A DNA stretch of 64,000 nt from positions 124,933,965 through 124,997,964 of the forward strand of contig OX578140.1 in the NCBI GenBank assembly GCA_951213105.1. The letters are read 5' to 3'. Under the pieces are notes generated by a model. It had not been told where the DNA came from and did no database searches. It was given only the letters and a program-made list of their open reading frames with translations. Of this stretch, positions 51,610-63,151 are shown one piece after another (position 1 is the first letter of the stretch; each line of letters begins with the position of its first letter). Source of the DNA: Amaurobius ferox. Lineage: Eukaryota > Arthropoda > Arachnida > Araneae > Amaurobiidae. The position numbers and the translations under genes are program-made.

Positions 51610-52530
51610 GAAGTATGTGTGTATGTGTGTGTGCGTGTGTGTGTGTTCGTGCGTGTGTGTGTGGAAGTATGTGTGTATGCGTGCGTGTGTGTGTGCATGT
51701 GTGTCTGTGTGTGTGTGTGAGTCTGTGGAGATGATAACTCACGAACGAATGGAGCGATTCGAATGAAATTTGGTACACAAATTATAATCCGTGAATACTG
51801 GAAGCTTATTGTTTTAAACACAATCGAATGTTCAGAACCCCACTAAACTTTTCGAGTGAAATTTTGAAAAAATCATCAAAAAATATAAAATCAAAAAATC
51901 ATTTGATAATGCTACGTACATAAACATTTCTAATGTAATTTTAACTTGAAACGATTGACATAAACTTTTGATGATTGAAATAAACTTTAAACGATTGACA
52001 TAAACTTTAGAACGGTAGCATGAACCGTTCTCGAGACATTGCCCATTTTTCAAATAAATTTATCAAAAAATCCTATAAACTAAAAAAAATATTAACTGTT
52101 CAAAAACATGTTTCCTTTTCATATGTAAAATCATGCCATAAATTTGGTGACATGATTTTCATGGATCTAACTCGTACCATTCATGAAAAAGGATACTTTG
52201 AGTAATACTTTTGCATTTGAACACCAATAGTCATTTATCTGCTATAAGAATAACTTGTTTCACAGCCCATAACGCTTGGCGGGATTTTGGCGATGAATTT
52301 AGCGGAATGTCACCAACTTGGCGACTCTTTTAAATGTTACCAAATTAACGAAAATCTTGCCAAATGGATAAAAATAACGCTAAATTAATGAAAATGATGA
52401 CTAATTGATGAAAATTAAATATCTTGGAAAGAAAATAAGTGTCTACTATAAGAATAACCTTTTTTTACAGTAAAAATACTAAATTCATAGCATTATATAA
52501 GGAAAGTCATGTGCTGCCCACATCAGATTT
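51448..52530 (-). repeat. Family A repeat, minus orientation, long GT tract
   Basis: From TATTACTTTCCATATATACA (altered terminus) through GGGTCGAAAATTCGAATTTT, a 140-bp compound GT tract (51580-51722) with GGAAGTATGTGTG interruptions, CCGTTCTCGAGACATTGCCC and the core to GCTGCCCACATCAGATTTTT. A short duplication (GATTGACATAAACTTT three times near 51950-52010) is private to this copy. Confidence 0.85.
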
Positions 52531-52605
52531 TTTTATGTTGATGTCAAAACATCTCGCATTGAGAAAACAAAATTGCGCTGTAATTAATTCCGAATCCTAA
52601 AAAGG

Positions 52606-52918
52606 AAAAATCTGATGTGGGCAACACACGACTTTCCTTATATAATGCAATAAACTTACTACTTTTACAGTTAAAAAAAATATTATTCTTATAGTAGATA
52701 CTTATATTCTTTCCAAGATATTGAATTTTCTTCAATTAGTCGTCATTTTCATTGATTTAGCGTCATTTTTATCAATTTGGCGAGATTTTTGAAATTTGGC
52801 AACATTTAAAATTGCAGCCAAGTTGGCGACATTCCGCCAAATTCGTCGCCAAAATCTCGCCAAGCGTTATGGACGGAGAAATAAGTTATTCTTACAGCAG
52901 TTAAATGACTATTGGCGT
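52606..52918 (+). repeat. Family A repeat, truncated by a minisatellite
   Basis: The 5' end AAATCTGATGTGGGCAACAC and core (52780-52865) are normal. At AATGACTATTGGCGT the expected TCAAATAC does not follow, and a 72-bp tandem array begins instead. Confidence 0.85.
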
Positions 52919-53298
52919 AAAGAGGCCGATTTCTAAGAAGGTAAAATCGTCTAAAACTCCAATGAATACATTGATTTGATGAAATGGCTTAAAGAGGCCG
53001 ATTTCTAAGAAGGTAAAATCGTCTAAAGCTGCAATGAATACATTGATTTCATGACATGGCGGAAAGAGGCCGATTTCTAAGAAGGTAAAATCGTCTAAAG
53101 CTGCAATGAATGAATTGATTTGATGAAATGTCGGAAAGATGCCGATTTCTAAGAAGGGAAAATCGTCTAAAGCTGCAATGAATGAATTGATTTGATGAAA
53201 TGTCGGAAAGAGGCCGATTTCTAAGAAGGTAAAATCGTCTAAAGCTGAAATGAATAAATTGATTTGATGAATTGGCGGAAAGAGGCCGATTTCTAAGG
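52919..53298 (+). repeat. 72-bp minisatellite, 5.3 copies
   Basis: AAAGAGGCCGATTTCTAAGA starts each unit at 52919, 52991, 53063, 53135, 53207 and 53279, exactly 72 bp apart. Each unit goes on with AGGTAAAATCGTCTAAAGCT and GAATTGATTTGATGAAATG. The final unit stops after TTTCTAAGG. The array joins a family A copy without a spacer. Confidence 0.95.
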
Positions 53299-54714
53299 TA
53301 ATTCGAATTAAAAAAAAATTTTTAACGAGGTCCGTCGTCCCAAGAGTTCAGTTGTCTCTGTACAGAATTTCACGGCCATTCAAAATTTCGACGCTACAAA
53401 CGACACAGATAAACCCACACAGAGATGTATTTTATTATGTAAGATACGAAGAAAATTTGTTTCTATACCATTTTTAATGCAATTTCACTTTAATTCACGA
53501 ATATTTTAGGGGGACATATTTAAGATATTTTCAATTGAGGAATGAATAGCAATTTCGACAAGATTAATAATCATTGTGACATTCTATTAAATATTTCCCA
53601 AAACTTAGCAGTAACGTTTTTATAAAAACATTTCTGAGTATAAAATATTTGAATGTGAAAATTCAAAATTATTTCGAAACGAAACATCCATTTTCTAATA
53701 TTGCAAATCGATAGTATAGCCCTTTGAGAAATATTTTATTTGCTTCCAGCCTGCAAAAAAAAATATTTTCGATTCAGAACAGTCGAAAAACACGTCGTTA
53801 CACTTGAAAAAACTCTCTCGACGCTCCTTATTGCTTGAATTTTAAAATATGTAAGCTTTGAAAATTTTAAGGAAATCTTTGAATATTTCTTTTGCCATAT
53901 TATCTATTGCAAGTAAGCGTTATAAAACACATATATTATTTAAATATTTGGTATATATCTGTATCTGAGGTTCTTACTTTTTTAGTCGTACCTGTATCAA
54001 ACCTGATTTTAACTAATTAACAAGTTCAACTTAATCTGAAAATAACTTCAACCTGAAATAAAAATTGCACATCGTTACGACGTATCCTTTGGAATTGTAA
54101 GGGTGTACGCTCAGGATACAAGAATTAGTCCAAATTGTTGGATAACTAACAGGCTTGTTTACAAACATAGCGTAAACAGGGACAATATGCAATAAAACAG
54201 CTGCTAAATGCTCCACTAATTTTCCAAAACAGTGGATACTATTCTTAAAACTTTGATGTATATCATGTCATAACACAGCCCCTACTATTCTCAAAACATT
54301 GACGAACACCACAGTACAATGTAGCTCGTATCACGTCAACTGCTAAGTGATGACTCCTTTATAGACTCTCTATAGAAACTTCAAGAAATCTCACATATCT
54401 CGAAGACTATTCGGCATTTTGAAGTGTTTCTCGAACCTTCGAAATGTAGTCAAATGTCGCCAAATTGGGCAATCTCTCTTCCGAACTTTAGCATATGGCT
54501 ACCCTAGGTTTTCGTCATAGGAATGGTTGTCTGTACTGGTGTTTTTCCCATCTGGTTTTTGAAAGAGACTCCTTTGAGGAGGACATTTTATACGTTCATA
54601 ACAATATGAAAGGAAACAATCTATTCATCTAACTATCAGGAGTTTACGAATAGATCACAACAATTTCTAAAATCAACTTACTACTAACTAACTTCTCTGG
54701 AGAAATAGAAACGC
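53299..54714. other. Unassigned DNA
   Basis: No recognisable gene, RNA or transposon. A 61-codon minus-strand frame near 54031 has no motif and is not called. Confidence 0.5.
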
Positions 54715-55258
54715 ATAAACTATACACAATATATAAATATCAACAACAATCTAAGTACAAATGACATACGAGTACTACTTAGTGAAATCAAGGAATTAAT
54801 AATTTCATAAAGGAAGTCACACTATATCTTTACTAATCTGTTATATACTGAGTCAAATTTGACCGTTCACAGTGCAACAATAGCTTAGATTCTCTTGGAC
54901 GAAAACTCTTTCTGTCTGCCCCGCCTTAACTGAGTCTGGTAGGCCCCAAATTCTAACATGCCTGCCATAAACAGACTTGGTCAATAAACTATATGCAATA
55001 TATGAATATCAACAACAATCTAAATACAAATGGCATAAAAATACTATCCAACCAAATCAACGAATCAATAATTTAATAAACGAAATCACACTATATCTTT
55101 ACTAATCTGTTATATACTGATCCAAATGTGAATATTCCGAGTGCAACACACAATAGCTTACATTCTCTTGGACGAAAGTTCTTTCTATCTGTCCCGTCTT
55201 AACTCAGTCGGGCAGGCCCCAAATTCAAACATGCCTGCCATAAGCAGATTTGGTCAAT
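54715..55258 (+). repeat. Two direct copies of a 268-bp unit
   Basis: ATAAACTATAC...ATATCAACAACAATCTAA begins at 54715 and 54983. Within each copy CACTATATCTTTACTAATCT, CATTCTCTTGGACGAAA and AACATGCCTGCCATAA follow in order. The two copies differ by scattered substitutions. They could be part of an LTR or satellite, and nothing decides this. Confidence 0.85.
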
Positions 55259-55924
55259 CGCCGGAGTGTGCTTCTTAAAGAAGGTTGAAATTCAGAAGTT
55301 TAGGACATAAATTAAGATAAGGAAAAGGTAAACATATAATAAAAATAATAAGCCAAGACGCTTCCTTGCGGATTGCCTGCGTTCGGAGATACTTAGCACC
55401 ACTTGGAATATAATAGAAAGTATTTTGGATATTACGAGCAATGAGGTATGGCTATGCACTCTGCTCTTGTAGGGTGCTGAGTACAGGTTGCTCTTTCTTA
55501 TATAAGGTGAAGATTCTGTCTTGGATGGTTGATCTGACGAGTAGGTTGTAAAGGGAAGGGCAGAGCGGGGAACCGTAAATACAGTCAGCCAATTAGAACG
55601 GTTGGAAGGATTCGAAAATAAATAAAAGATCGTTCGTAAGTTAATAAATTAAGATTTTAACAAGATAAACAGAATTTAAGTTTTTTAAATGAAATTAACT
55701 TTGCATTAGCAAAGATAAGCAAAAAGTTAAAGTAAATTAGTAAAAGAGATGATAACGGACGTGGATTAGAGTACTGGTCACACACAAGTAACGCGAGCAA
55801 AAGCTAGCGATCCTTTTGGCCTGTGGTTGGGCCGTGAAAGAAAGGGTAGTACTGCCGAGTCCTCTACCGAGGTGTTGGAGTGGCGCCATCTATCGTCATC
55901 GAACTTTAGAATCCTTGCATGTAT
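55259..55924. other. Unassigned DNA
   Basis: It is less AT-rich than average around 55790-55890 (TTGGAGTGGCGCCATCTATC). No frame, promoter or repeat was recognised. Confidence 0.45.
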
Positions 55925-56754
55925 ACATTTGATACATTTTATTGTTGAGTACAGAGGTTTTTATTAATGCAGTGATTTTGTCCGACCTAAAGGCTGCAAT
56001 TCAAGCGATTACCAATTTCAATTGCGTGGATTCTTCAAGAGTTAGAAACTGTATTCTGAATCTGAACATTTTGAAAACCAAACTAAAGATCATTGTGCTT
56101 CAGTGGATCCCTTCTCATTGTGGAATTTTTGGTAATGAGAGGGCTGATTTGCTGGAGAAGAAAGGAACAAGAATTGTTCAATCCCCAAATAGCTCAATCC
56201 CTTATACAACTATGACAAGAATCATTAAACATACTATGAAAAATAATTTTGAATCTGTACAGTCGAGGCTAATCGAAAACAAGACTTGGAAGTCTACGCT
56301 TAATAATATCCCCCGTTTTCCGAAATGTCGAAATGCAGTTTCAGCGTTTCGTCTGGAAACTGGTCACGACTGTTTAGCTAAATATCTTCATAGATTTAAT
56401 CTAGTATCAAGCACAAACTGTGTAGTGTAGTGTGTGGTGCTAACGCTACTATGGACGCTGATGATCTAATGAAATACCCAGGACTCTCTGGGGACATGTA
56501 CAAAAGATATTGGAGTGCCAGGGAGAGGATGCAGGCCCTTCAAGTTGTCTGACTGTTTTGAATTTGTGTTTTTAGCTACCGTCCATGTATTTCCTATATT
56601 TGTTTTTTTTCGTTGTTGTTATTGTTGCTTGTTCATGTTTCTTGTTTCTTGTAATAGTTTTTCTCCTGTATTTTTTGTGTTGTGTATTTGTACACCAGTG
56701 AATGATTTGTATCAAGTGCTGCTGCTAGAAATAAAAAAAAACATTTGATACATT
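55925..56754 (+). mobile_element. 5'-truncated LINE insertion with TSD
   Basis: ACATTTGATACATT occurs at 55925-55938 and 56741-56754, enclosing 802 bp that end in an A-rich tail (AAATAAAAAAAA). The insert codes for the last part of a LINE polyprotein (RNase H onward) and a short 3' untranslated region. This is the usual product of target-primed reverse transcription that stopped early. The perfect 14-bp duplication indicates moderate age at most. Confidence 0.93.
55942..56551 (+). pseudogene. RNase H and C-terminal end of a LINE polyprotein
   Basis: The frame from the insertion point carries LSDLKAAIQAITNF, corresponding to the SDSxAAI block of RNase H with its catalytic Asp, then VLQWIPSHCGIFGNERADLL, the HCGIxGNERAD block with the final catalytic His and Asp. 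It runs open to 56430 (SSTNCVV). After a frame change, ATMDADDLMKYPGL and KRYWSARERMQALQVV lead to a TGA at about 56551. The type is Jockey/I-like as found in arthropods. Without reverse transcriptase and endonuclease it is inert. Confidence 0.88.
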
Positions 56755-57139
56755 AAAATTTAAAATTTTTCTATACGCTTTATATTGAAATTTAAGATCT
56801 TAACACTTGCGCAAATCATAATTTGAACCCACGATATCTAAATCACTAAGTTCTCTGCCAACGGAGTTCATGAGACTGATAGATAATGTCATCTTCCGAA
56901 TTTGATGATTACCCACATTATTTTACCGATTTTTTCATGTTTTATAATTTTCATTATTTCGTACATGTGGTAAAAACGCTTGTATGATTACGCCGACTTT
57001 GGGAATGTTGAAATCGTTAAACACCTCCATCCTTCCACCCCCATTTCGGAGCTAATATAATTATTTAAATATTTGGAGAATATATTATGTCGCAGCTCAA
57101 ATAACACTAGATTTACCATTTATTTGTGTTTATTCTATA
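56755..57139. other. Unassigned AT-rich DNA
   Basis: A weak tRNA-like pattern on the minus strand (56815-56890) is the only notable item. No gene. Confidence 0.45.
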
Positions 57140-57725
57140 TAATTAACACTTTACAACATAGTTGAAAAGTGTTTATAACTTTGTTCATTCTGTATGTCCG
57201 TCTGTCCGTTCGCACGATAACTTCCGTAAAAACGACTTTTTCAAAATGAAATTTCAGTGTGTTGTTGAGAAGGTCTGTGGGAGGTAAGGGAGTGTAAATG
57301 AATATTATCACATAATTAGTTTTGAATTGAATCCGGGTTGGAAAATTACATACATTGAACCCTATGGGGCCTAATTCTTCAAACATTTTTTAAGGGAAAT
57401 TAAAATTCACAAATTGCTTCGAAAGTTTTAGAAAATATTCAAACTATCCCATAAAATATATAAAACAAATTTCAGCAAAATATATTCGGTATTTTTTAAA
57501 ATAAAAATTTAAATAATAATTACACCTATATAATCTAGAGAGATCACGTGACATACTCCAAAATAAAAATATGGCATCCATATTTTTTTTTCAGAGAATA
57601 ATCGTGATTTTTAATTTTTAATTTTGTGCTGCATCCGTCGTAAAACTGCTTTATTATTTGCGTTATTTCTGTGCATCCATATTCTGCGCCAACGGAGTTA
57701 CAATACTTTTGAGTTTAAATTGTGG
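57140..57725 (+). repeat. Dispersed repeat family C, longest plus copy
   Basis: It runs from AACACTTTACAACATAGTTG and GTCCGTCTGTCCGTTCGCAC through TTTCAGCAAAATATATTC, GATCACGTGACATAC and ATATGGCATCCATA to GCATCCGTCGTAAAACTGCT and CCATATTCTG. It joins parts seen separately at 24014, 46620 and 47390, so this copy defines the family's order. Confidence 0.75.
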
Positions 57726-58352
57726 TAGCGGTTTCAGTACCAAAATGCATGCACTGATTCCCCTACACACAGGCCAATGATCGTAATTTTAATATACCAA
57801 AAAGAACTGTAATTAACACATTTAATTTCATCATAATTACCAAAATAAACACCAGGTTCAAATTTAGAAGAGGTTCCCAGTTTAGGAGAATTAAATCCTA
57901 AATGATGTACAGTGAGTAAAACATGAAGGCATACACAAATAAACAGGCTCATTTATCACACAAAATAATATTTTATTTTAAGATTTTCAAAGTGACTAAA
58001 TGTATATTTATATTTCAAATTATCACTTATAGTATTCAGAGCTTCACTTTATCAAATTATCTCTGTTTATTATCTCATGCTCTGTTCAAAATTTCTATTT
58101 TTCAATATTTAAATTATTCACACATTTAAATTATCAAATATCTGCTTAAAGTTGGAGGGTAATTACAATCAATTAATTTGTATTCATTGTGCCTGTGATG
58201 CAACGAAACTTCTTGTTCCGAAAAAGAAATTTTACCTGAGCGGTAGAGCAATTTTACAATACGAAGAATGTCCTATTCAGGATAACACGGTCTGAGGTAG
58301 AATCAAAGCGTTTCCAAAGGTGGACTGTTGAGGAAAATTGTCCAAAATTTAG
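57726..58352. other. Unassigned AT-rich DNA
   Basis: No recognisable gene or repeat. The retrotransposon's left boundary may lie here (a TGTTGAGG at 58326 could be an LTR tip), but no matching second LTR is in the window. Confidence 0.4.
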
Positions 58353-59042
58353 ATGACCGGACATCATTCAAACATGGCAAGTAAGCCGAACCCTCGCGAA
58401 CGAAACTCATCACCAGCCATCGAAAACAGGACTCCTGGAATAAAGAAAAATAAATTTAGAAATGATGAAAATGAATTGCCGAAACTTCCAGGTTCTTCTC
58501 CATTCAACTCCAGAAGGGCAGGGCGGTTTCCCTTAGAAACAAAAGCCCAATTCCGCCAGCTTAGCCATTTTGGCCAAAACCCTTTTGTCTTTTCACAAGA
58601 CAAAAATTTCGATGCGACCTTTCAGTCGGAATTTCCAGCTCCAAACTGCCGTGAGTCGCTCGAGCCCACGCCAAAGAATTTCTCCTTGCGCCTCTTCCTG
58701 ATTGGCCAGGCGCGCTCTCCTAGTAACAGGCGATCACACGTCACGCATCTCAGCCAGACACAAATCCTAGACATTCTCCCGAATGCTCGACGAAACTCGC
58801 TTTTCAGTGCAAATTCAATAGAAACAAGTCTTAGCGAAAAACACAGCACAGGCACGGAGGGAAAAAGATTTTCTCTCCTCGAAAATAAGAAAAAGGCTCA
58901 TGGCGCAGAAATGCGACATGACAGCTCTCCCCTCCTGGGAGCCAAAAATTTTCCGAAAAACAGTGAGGAAAATTTTTCTCTCACTCAAAAACACAAAAAT
59001 TTACAAAGAGTTTTAGGAACCTGTAAGTGTAAAATAATTTAA
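58353..59042 (+). other. 229-codon open frame of unknown nature
   Basis: This plus-strand frame starts MTGHHSNMASKPNPRERNSS and stays open for 229 codons. Its composition is Ser, Asn, Lys, Arg and Phe rich with no domain, membrane segment or known motif. The DNA is clearly GC-richer than the surroundings. It lies antisense to and downstream of the Gypsy pol gene, where the element's 3' untranslated region or LTR would be expected, and a long LTR could produce such a frame by chance. I do not recognise a homologue, so I do not call it a gene. Confidence 0.35.
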
Positions 59043-60518
59043 ACCAAAATTTTGGGCGAGAAAGGTGCGTACGCCACGATTCTCAAAAACAACAACACTG
59101 TAGATCTGAATGACGGGCCAGGCCATTCATCACCACAGGTAAAGACCAAAAGAAAACCAAAAGGATGACAAGATGTCACCACATCTTAAAGGAACCTTTA
59201 CAAAAATTTACACTTAAATACAGAAAAATTTGTCAAGGCACTTTGCCTGACAACAAAATGTCTCAATCATCCACATTGAGATCAACCAGGTGATGCGAAG
59301 CTAAAACATGATATGATATGAATTTACAAACTTAAACAATATAAACAATTAGAAAATTTCAAAAATTCAAACACTTGTCACTTTCAAAACACACAAGTGA
59401 CACAAGACAGTTCTTAATTTTTCAACAAAAGATTAAATATTTTGAAAATTAATTTTTAGTTTAAATTTGTCATAATCAGGTAATGAGATTCTTCACTCAT
59501 TCAAAAATTGTCTCACTTTTTGAGAACAAAGTCACTTTCAATATTTCAATTTTTCAATTTCAAACTTTTCATTTCAAAACTTTCATTTCAATTTTAGCTT
59601 TCACTTTAAATTACTTTCAAATTCAACACATTAACTTTAAATTCCATTTACTTTCAATTTTTCAACATTTCAACTTTTCAACATTAACTTAAATTTCACT
59701 TATTTTTGTCATTAAAACAATTCAGAATTTTCTTATTCTGACTCAACTTTCATTACTTTAAATTATTCATTTACATTAAAATTATTGAATTTATCTTAAA
59801 TTTCAATTTACTTTACTTTCCACAACTTTCACTCTGAAATTATTTCAAACAAGTGACCACTTCATGTGTCACAAAACAAAAAAAAAAATTACATTTAAAC
59901 ACATTTGTCTAAGGAGATCATTTACTTTTGATCTTCAAAAAAATTTCATTAAATTTCAAAAATTCTCAAATCAAAACTTTCCATTTTTCAAATTCAAATC
60001 ACTTAAATTATTTCAATTACTTTATATTTACTTTATATTAATTTCAATTTTACTTTCACAAAATCATTTACTTTTTTTTTTTTTTTTTTCAAAAATTTCC
60101 TCCTTTTAGTTAGGGGGAACAAATCAATTACCAACACCATTTCAGTTATTTCATGAACTTAAATAAATAATCAAGATTTTTTTCACAATAAAACACATCA
60201 AAATAATCAAAGTCAATCAAAACAGGACTCTCGAAAAATTTTAAAGTCCAAGGAGAGTCAATTAACAAAATTACTTATTATTTAAATTACAATATAAACA
60301 TTCATAAATTATGGTTCACAAAATCAATTAATTTTCTATTTACTTTTACTTAAATGCAAGATTTCCAATAAATTTTAAAATCACAACAATTTTCTCATAA
60401 ATTCTATTTTAAAAGACAATATTGAAATACAAAAACTTAAACAAGTATCAACTTTAATTTAAAATGAGATTTTTCTTGCAAAATTTAATTTCTGAAAAAT
60501 TGTGAACTCAACCAAAAT
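59043..60518 (-). other. Low-complexity region downstream of Gypsy pol
   Basis: AT-rich DNA made largely of TTTCAA/AATTTC-type runs (59340-60060) without genes. It probably belongs to the 3' part of the retrotransposon. On the minus strand AAAAGGAGGAAA (about 60096-60110) could be a polypurine tract that primes plus-strand synthesis, which would place the LTR to its left. No LTR pair can be tested within the window. Confidence 0.4.
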
Positions 60519-63116
60519 TTAATATTGTGAAAATCTTTGATAAGATCTAAGATTATAAGGTGTACGTGTGTTTCTGTTTGTCATATAATTCTGATTTTGG
60601 TGTGGTGTATAACTATTTCTGTAGTTATTGTTGTAAATGATTCTTCCATTTCCTCTATTATCAAAGTTATTTGATTTATTTCTAGGTGTGAAATGTTGAC
60701 CTTTATTAGCATGAAAGTTTGATCTAGTATGAACAGCATTTTCATTTACCCTTTTATTTGGCAAATTAAATCTTACTCTTTTCACAGTCTTTTTGTTTTG
60801 AGATTTTTCTGCAGTTTTTGATAAACAAGATTTGAGTTTCACAGAGTCTTTCTCAGCGGTGATCACAGGAGTAAGTTTATTAGGCTTAGAGTTCAGTTTT
60901 TGACTTTCAGTAGTTTGTTTTGAAAATTTTTGCAATTCCTCTCTTCTTGGAGGTAAAAGAGTCAGTCTGTTCACATGAACCAGTTGTTCATTTTTGGGAT
61001 TCATCACATGTCTGATTAAAAAATTTACTGCAGATGTTTGTTTTATCACTTTAAAAGGACCTCTATTAAATGAACTCAGTTTTCTTGACTGACCATGAGG
61101 CAAAAAGGGAGTGTATAAGTACACTAAGTCATTTACTTTGATATTGGGTATCTTCGCTTTCTTATGTTGTTGTAAAATTTGTGAATTTTCAGCTCTTTCC
61201 AAGTTACTTTTTACTACATCATATGTTCTTTTAAGTCTAAATCTCAAGTCTTCTCCATAATCATATGTTGATTCATATGTCGGAGGTTTAAATCCAGCTA
61301 TCAAGGTATTTGGGACTGTCAAATCTCTTCCATAGAGTAAATAAGCAGGTGATTCACCCGTAGAAGCATGTATGGCATTTCTATGAGCCAATAAAGCAAA
61401 ATGAATTAAATTATCCCAATTGTTTTTATCGTTATATGCAATATTTTTCAAAGATCTGACCAAAGTAACATTTAATCTTTCAACACAGCCATCTACTGAA
61501 GGCATATAGGCAGTAGTAGTATTCTTTATTATTCCCAATTTCTTATAAAAACATCTTGCTGTTCTAGAAACAAAATTCGTCCCCTGATCTGAGACAATGT
61601 ATTTAGGTATGCCATGCTGAGCCATATAGTGCTCTAAGCAATTTAAAATATCTTCAGTTTTAATTGAAGCCAAAGGATATGCTTCAGGCCATCTGGTAAA
61701 ATAATCAGTTATCACAATAATAAATTTATTTCCAGATCTTGATATAGGTAATGGTCCGACACAATCCATGGCGATTCGCTCAAATGGATATGTAGATTTT
61801 GAAAATTTTTGAATGGGTGCTTTATTATTTCTAAAACCACGATTTACCACACAAATTTCACATGAGGCGACGTAATTTTGGGTCTGGGAGTACATTCCCT
61901 GCCAAAAGTATTTTCTACTCACAGAAGCTAGAGTTCTTCTAAATCCACAATGTGCGTAAGTAGGACAATCATGATGTAACCATAAAATTTCAGACACAAG
62001 TTCCTGCGGAACAACAACTCTTTCTTGTTCTTGGTGTCTACGTTTAGGGTGTCTGTGTGTACACCATAAGATATCAACTTTTCTAAAAAATACTAAGGTT
62101 TGTGGGTAAGGTTTTATGTTCTTATCTAAAAGATCTATGATTTTATTGCATCTTGGGTCAGATTTTTGAGCATTCTTAATTCTAATGAGCAAAGTAGGAC
62201 AAGTAAATGTTTGTTCCAATTGACCACTTTGTATGTTATTTTCATTTTGAATTTCACTTTCATTATTATCAACAGCACAAATTTCATTTATTTCATTTGT
62301 ATTGGCTGAATTCAAATTGACTTCTGATTCTCTTCTATTGCTACTATCAGTATTGTTTACATTTCTAGAACTTTGAGAATTTTGATTTACACTTGGAAAA
62401 TTTTGATTTGCATTGTTTACATTGTTATTTATCACTTTATATTGTGATACAAATTTTCTAGGAATGTTCTGAACAGAATTTGTACATTCGTCTACATTTC
62501 TTGAAAGATAATCCGCCACCAAATTAGCTTTTCCTGGTTTATGTACTATTTGGTAATCAAATTGTGATAGAGATGCAATCCATCTTGCCAATCTAGATGT
62601 AGGATCTTTTAACTTAAATACGAATGATAGGGAGATTTGATCACAAAAAATTGTGAAAGGTTTTCCAATTAAATAGTGTTTATAATAGTTAGTAGCCCAA
62701 ACAACGGCTAATGCTTCTCTTTCGACAACACTGTATTTACATTCAGCTTCATTCAATTTTCTGCTAGCATAAGATATTGGATGTAAAATTTTGTTTTCAT
62801 CTTCTTGGGACAAATAGCAACCTAATGAGTGATTTGAAGCATCTGTGTGTAAAATAAATGGTTTTCTAAAATCTGGAAGAGTCAAAATTGGTTTTGACAA
62901 AAGTTTTCCTTTCAAAATTTCAAAAGATTTTTGAGCTTCATTAGTCCAATTAAATTTCTTTTTACTTTCATTATTCTTGGTCTTCAGTAAATCAGTCAAT
63001 GGAAGGGACAGTTCAGCATAGTCTTTTATGAATTTTCTATAGAATCCAGTGAGTCCAAGAAATTGTCTCACATTCTTAATTGATTTAGGAATTTTAAATT
63101 TTTCTACAACTTCCAA
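60519..63116 (-). CDS. pol: Gypsy pol: RNase H and integrase part
   Basis: This 865-codon frame continues pol after the frameshift. Residues 1-30 are the end of the reverse transcriptase (VRQFLGLTGFYRKFI). RNase H follows with Asp92 (LHTDAS), Glu132/134 (VEREAL), Asp159 (FCDQ) and Asp202 (LVADYLSR). After an Asn/Ser-rich linker (about 210-300) comes the integrase: zinc finger His382, His389, Cys419, Cys422, and the catalytic core with Asp451 (AMDCVG), Asp510 (SDQGTNF) and Glu546 (CVERLN), 35 residues after Asp510. The last 130 residues are basic and Asn-rich, ending near RTPYNLRSYQ. All catalytic residues are present. The first Met is simply where this frame opens; translation normally begins far upstream. 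Confidence 0.93.
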   Translation of the reverse strand: MEVVEKFKIPKSIKNVRQFLGLTGFYRKFIKDYAELSLPLTDLLKTKNNESKKKFNWTNEAQKSFEILKGKLLSKPILTLPDFRKPFILHTDASNHSLGCYLSQEDENKILHPISYASRKLNEAECKYSVVEREALAVVWATNYYKHYLIGKPFTIFCDQISLSFVFKLKDPTSRLARWIASLSQFDYQIVHKPGKANLVADYLSRNVDECTNSVQNIPRKFVSQYKVINNNVNNANQNFPSVNQNSQSSRNVNNTDSSNRRESEVNLNSANTNEINEICAVDNNESEIQNENNIQSGQLEQTFTCPTLLIRIKNAQKSDPRCNKIIDLLDKNIKPYPQTLVFFRKVDILWCTHRHPKRRHQEQERVVVPQELVSEILWLHHDCPTYAHCGFRRTLASVSRKYFWQGMYSQTQNYVASCEICVVNRGFRNNKAPIQKFSKSTYPFERIAMDCVGPLPISRSGNKFIIVITDYFTRWPEAYPLASIKTEDILNCLEHYMAQHGIPKYIVSDQGTNFVSRTARCFYKKLGIIKNTTTAYMPSVDGCVERLNVTLVRSLKNIAYNDKNNWDNLIHFALLAHRNAIHASTGESPAYLLYGRDLTVPNTLIAGFKPPTYESTYDYGEDLRFRLKRTYDVVKSNLERAENSQILQQHKKAKIPNIKVNDLVYLYTPFLPHGQSRKLSSFNRGPFKVIKQTSAVNFLIRHVMNPKNEQLVHVNRLTLLPPRREELQKFSKQTTESQKLNSKPNKLTPVITAEKDSVKLKSCLSKTAEKSQNKKTVKRVRFNLPNKRVNENAVHTRSNFHANKGQHFTPRNKSNNFDNRGNGRIIYNNNYRNSYTPHQNQNYMTNRNTRTPYNLRSYQRFSQY

Positions 63117-63151
63117 GTTGTGAGTATCAGGTTGTACTTTTCCATTTGATA

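Noticed and set aside
55740..55920. Possible LTR end or gene start near 55800
   Set aside because: Slightly higher GC only; no TG/CA-bounded repeat, frame or promoter could be shown.
56815..56892. tRNA-like sequence on the minus strand (GTTGGCAGAGAAC and GGGTTCAAATTA)
   Set aside because: A and B boxes are only roughly matched and stems do not pair. It could be a SINE remnant, but nothing supports it further.
58326..60122. Candidate LTR of about 1.8 kb with TGTT/AACA tips
   Set aside because: The tips fit, but there is no purine-rich tract directly next to the right tip and no second LTR in the window to compare.
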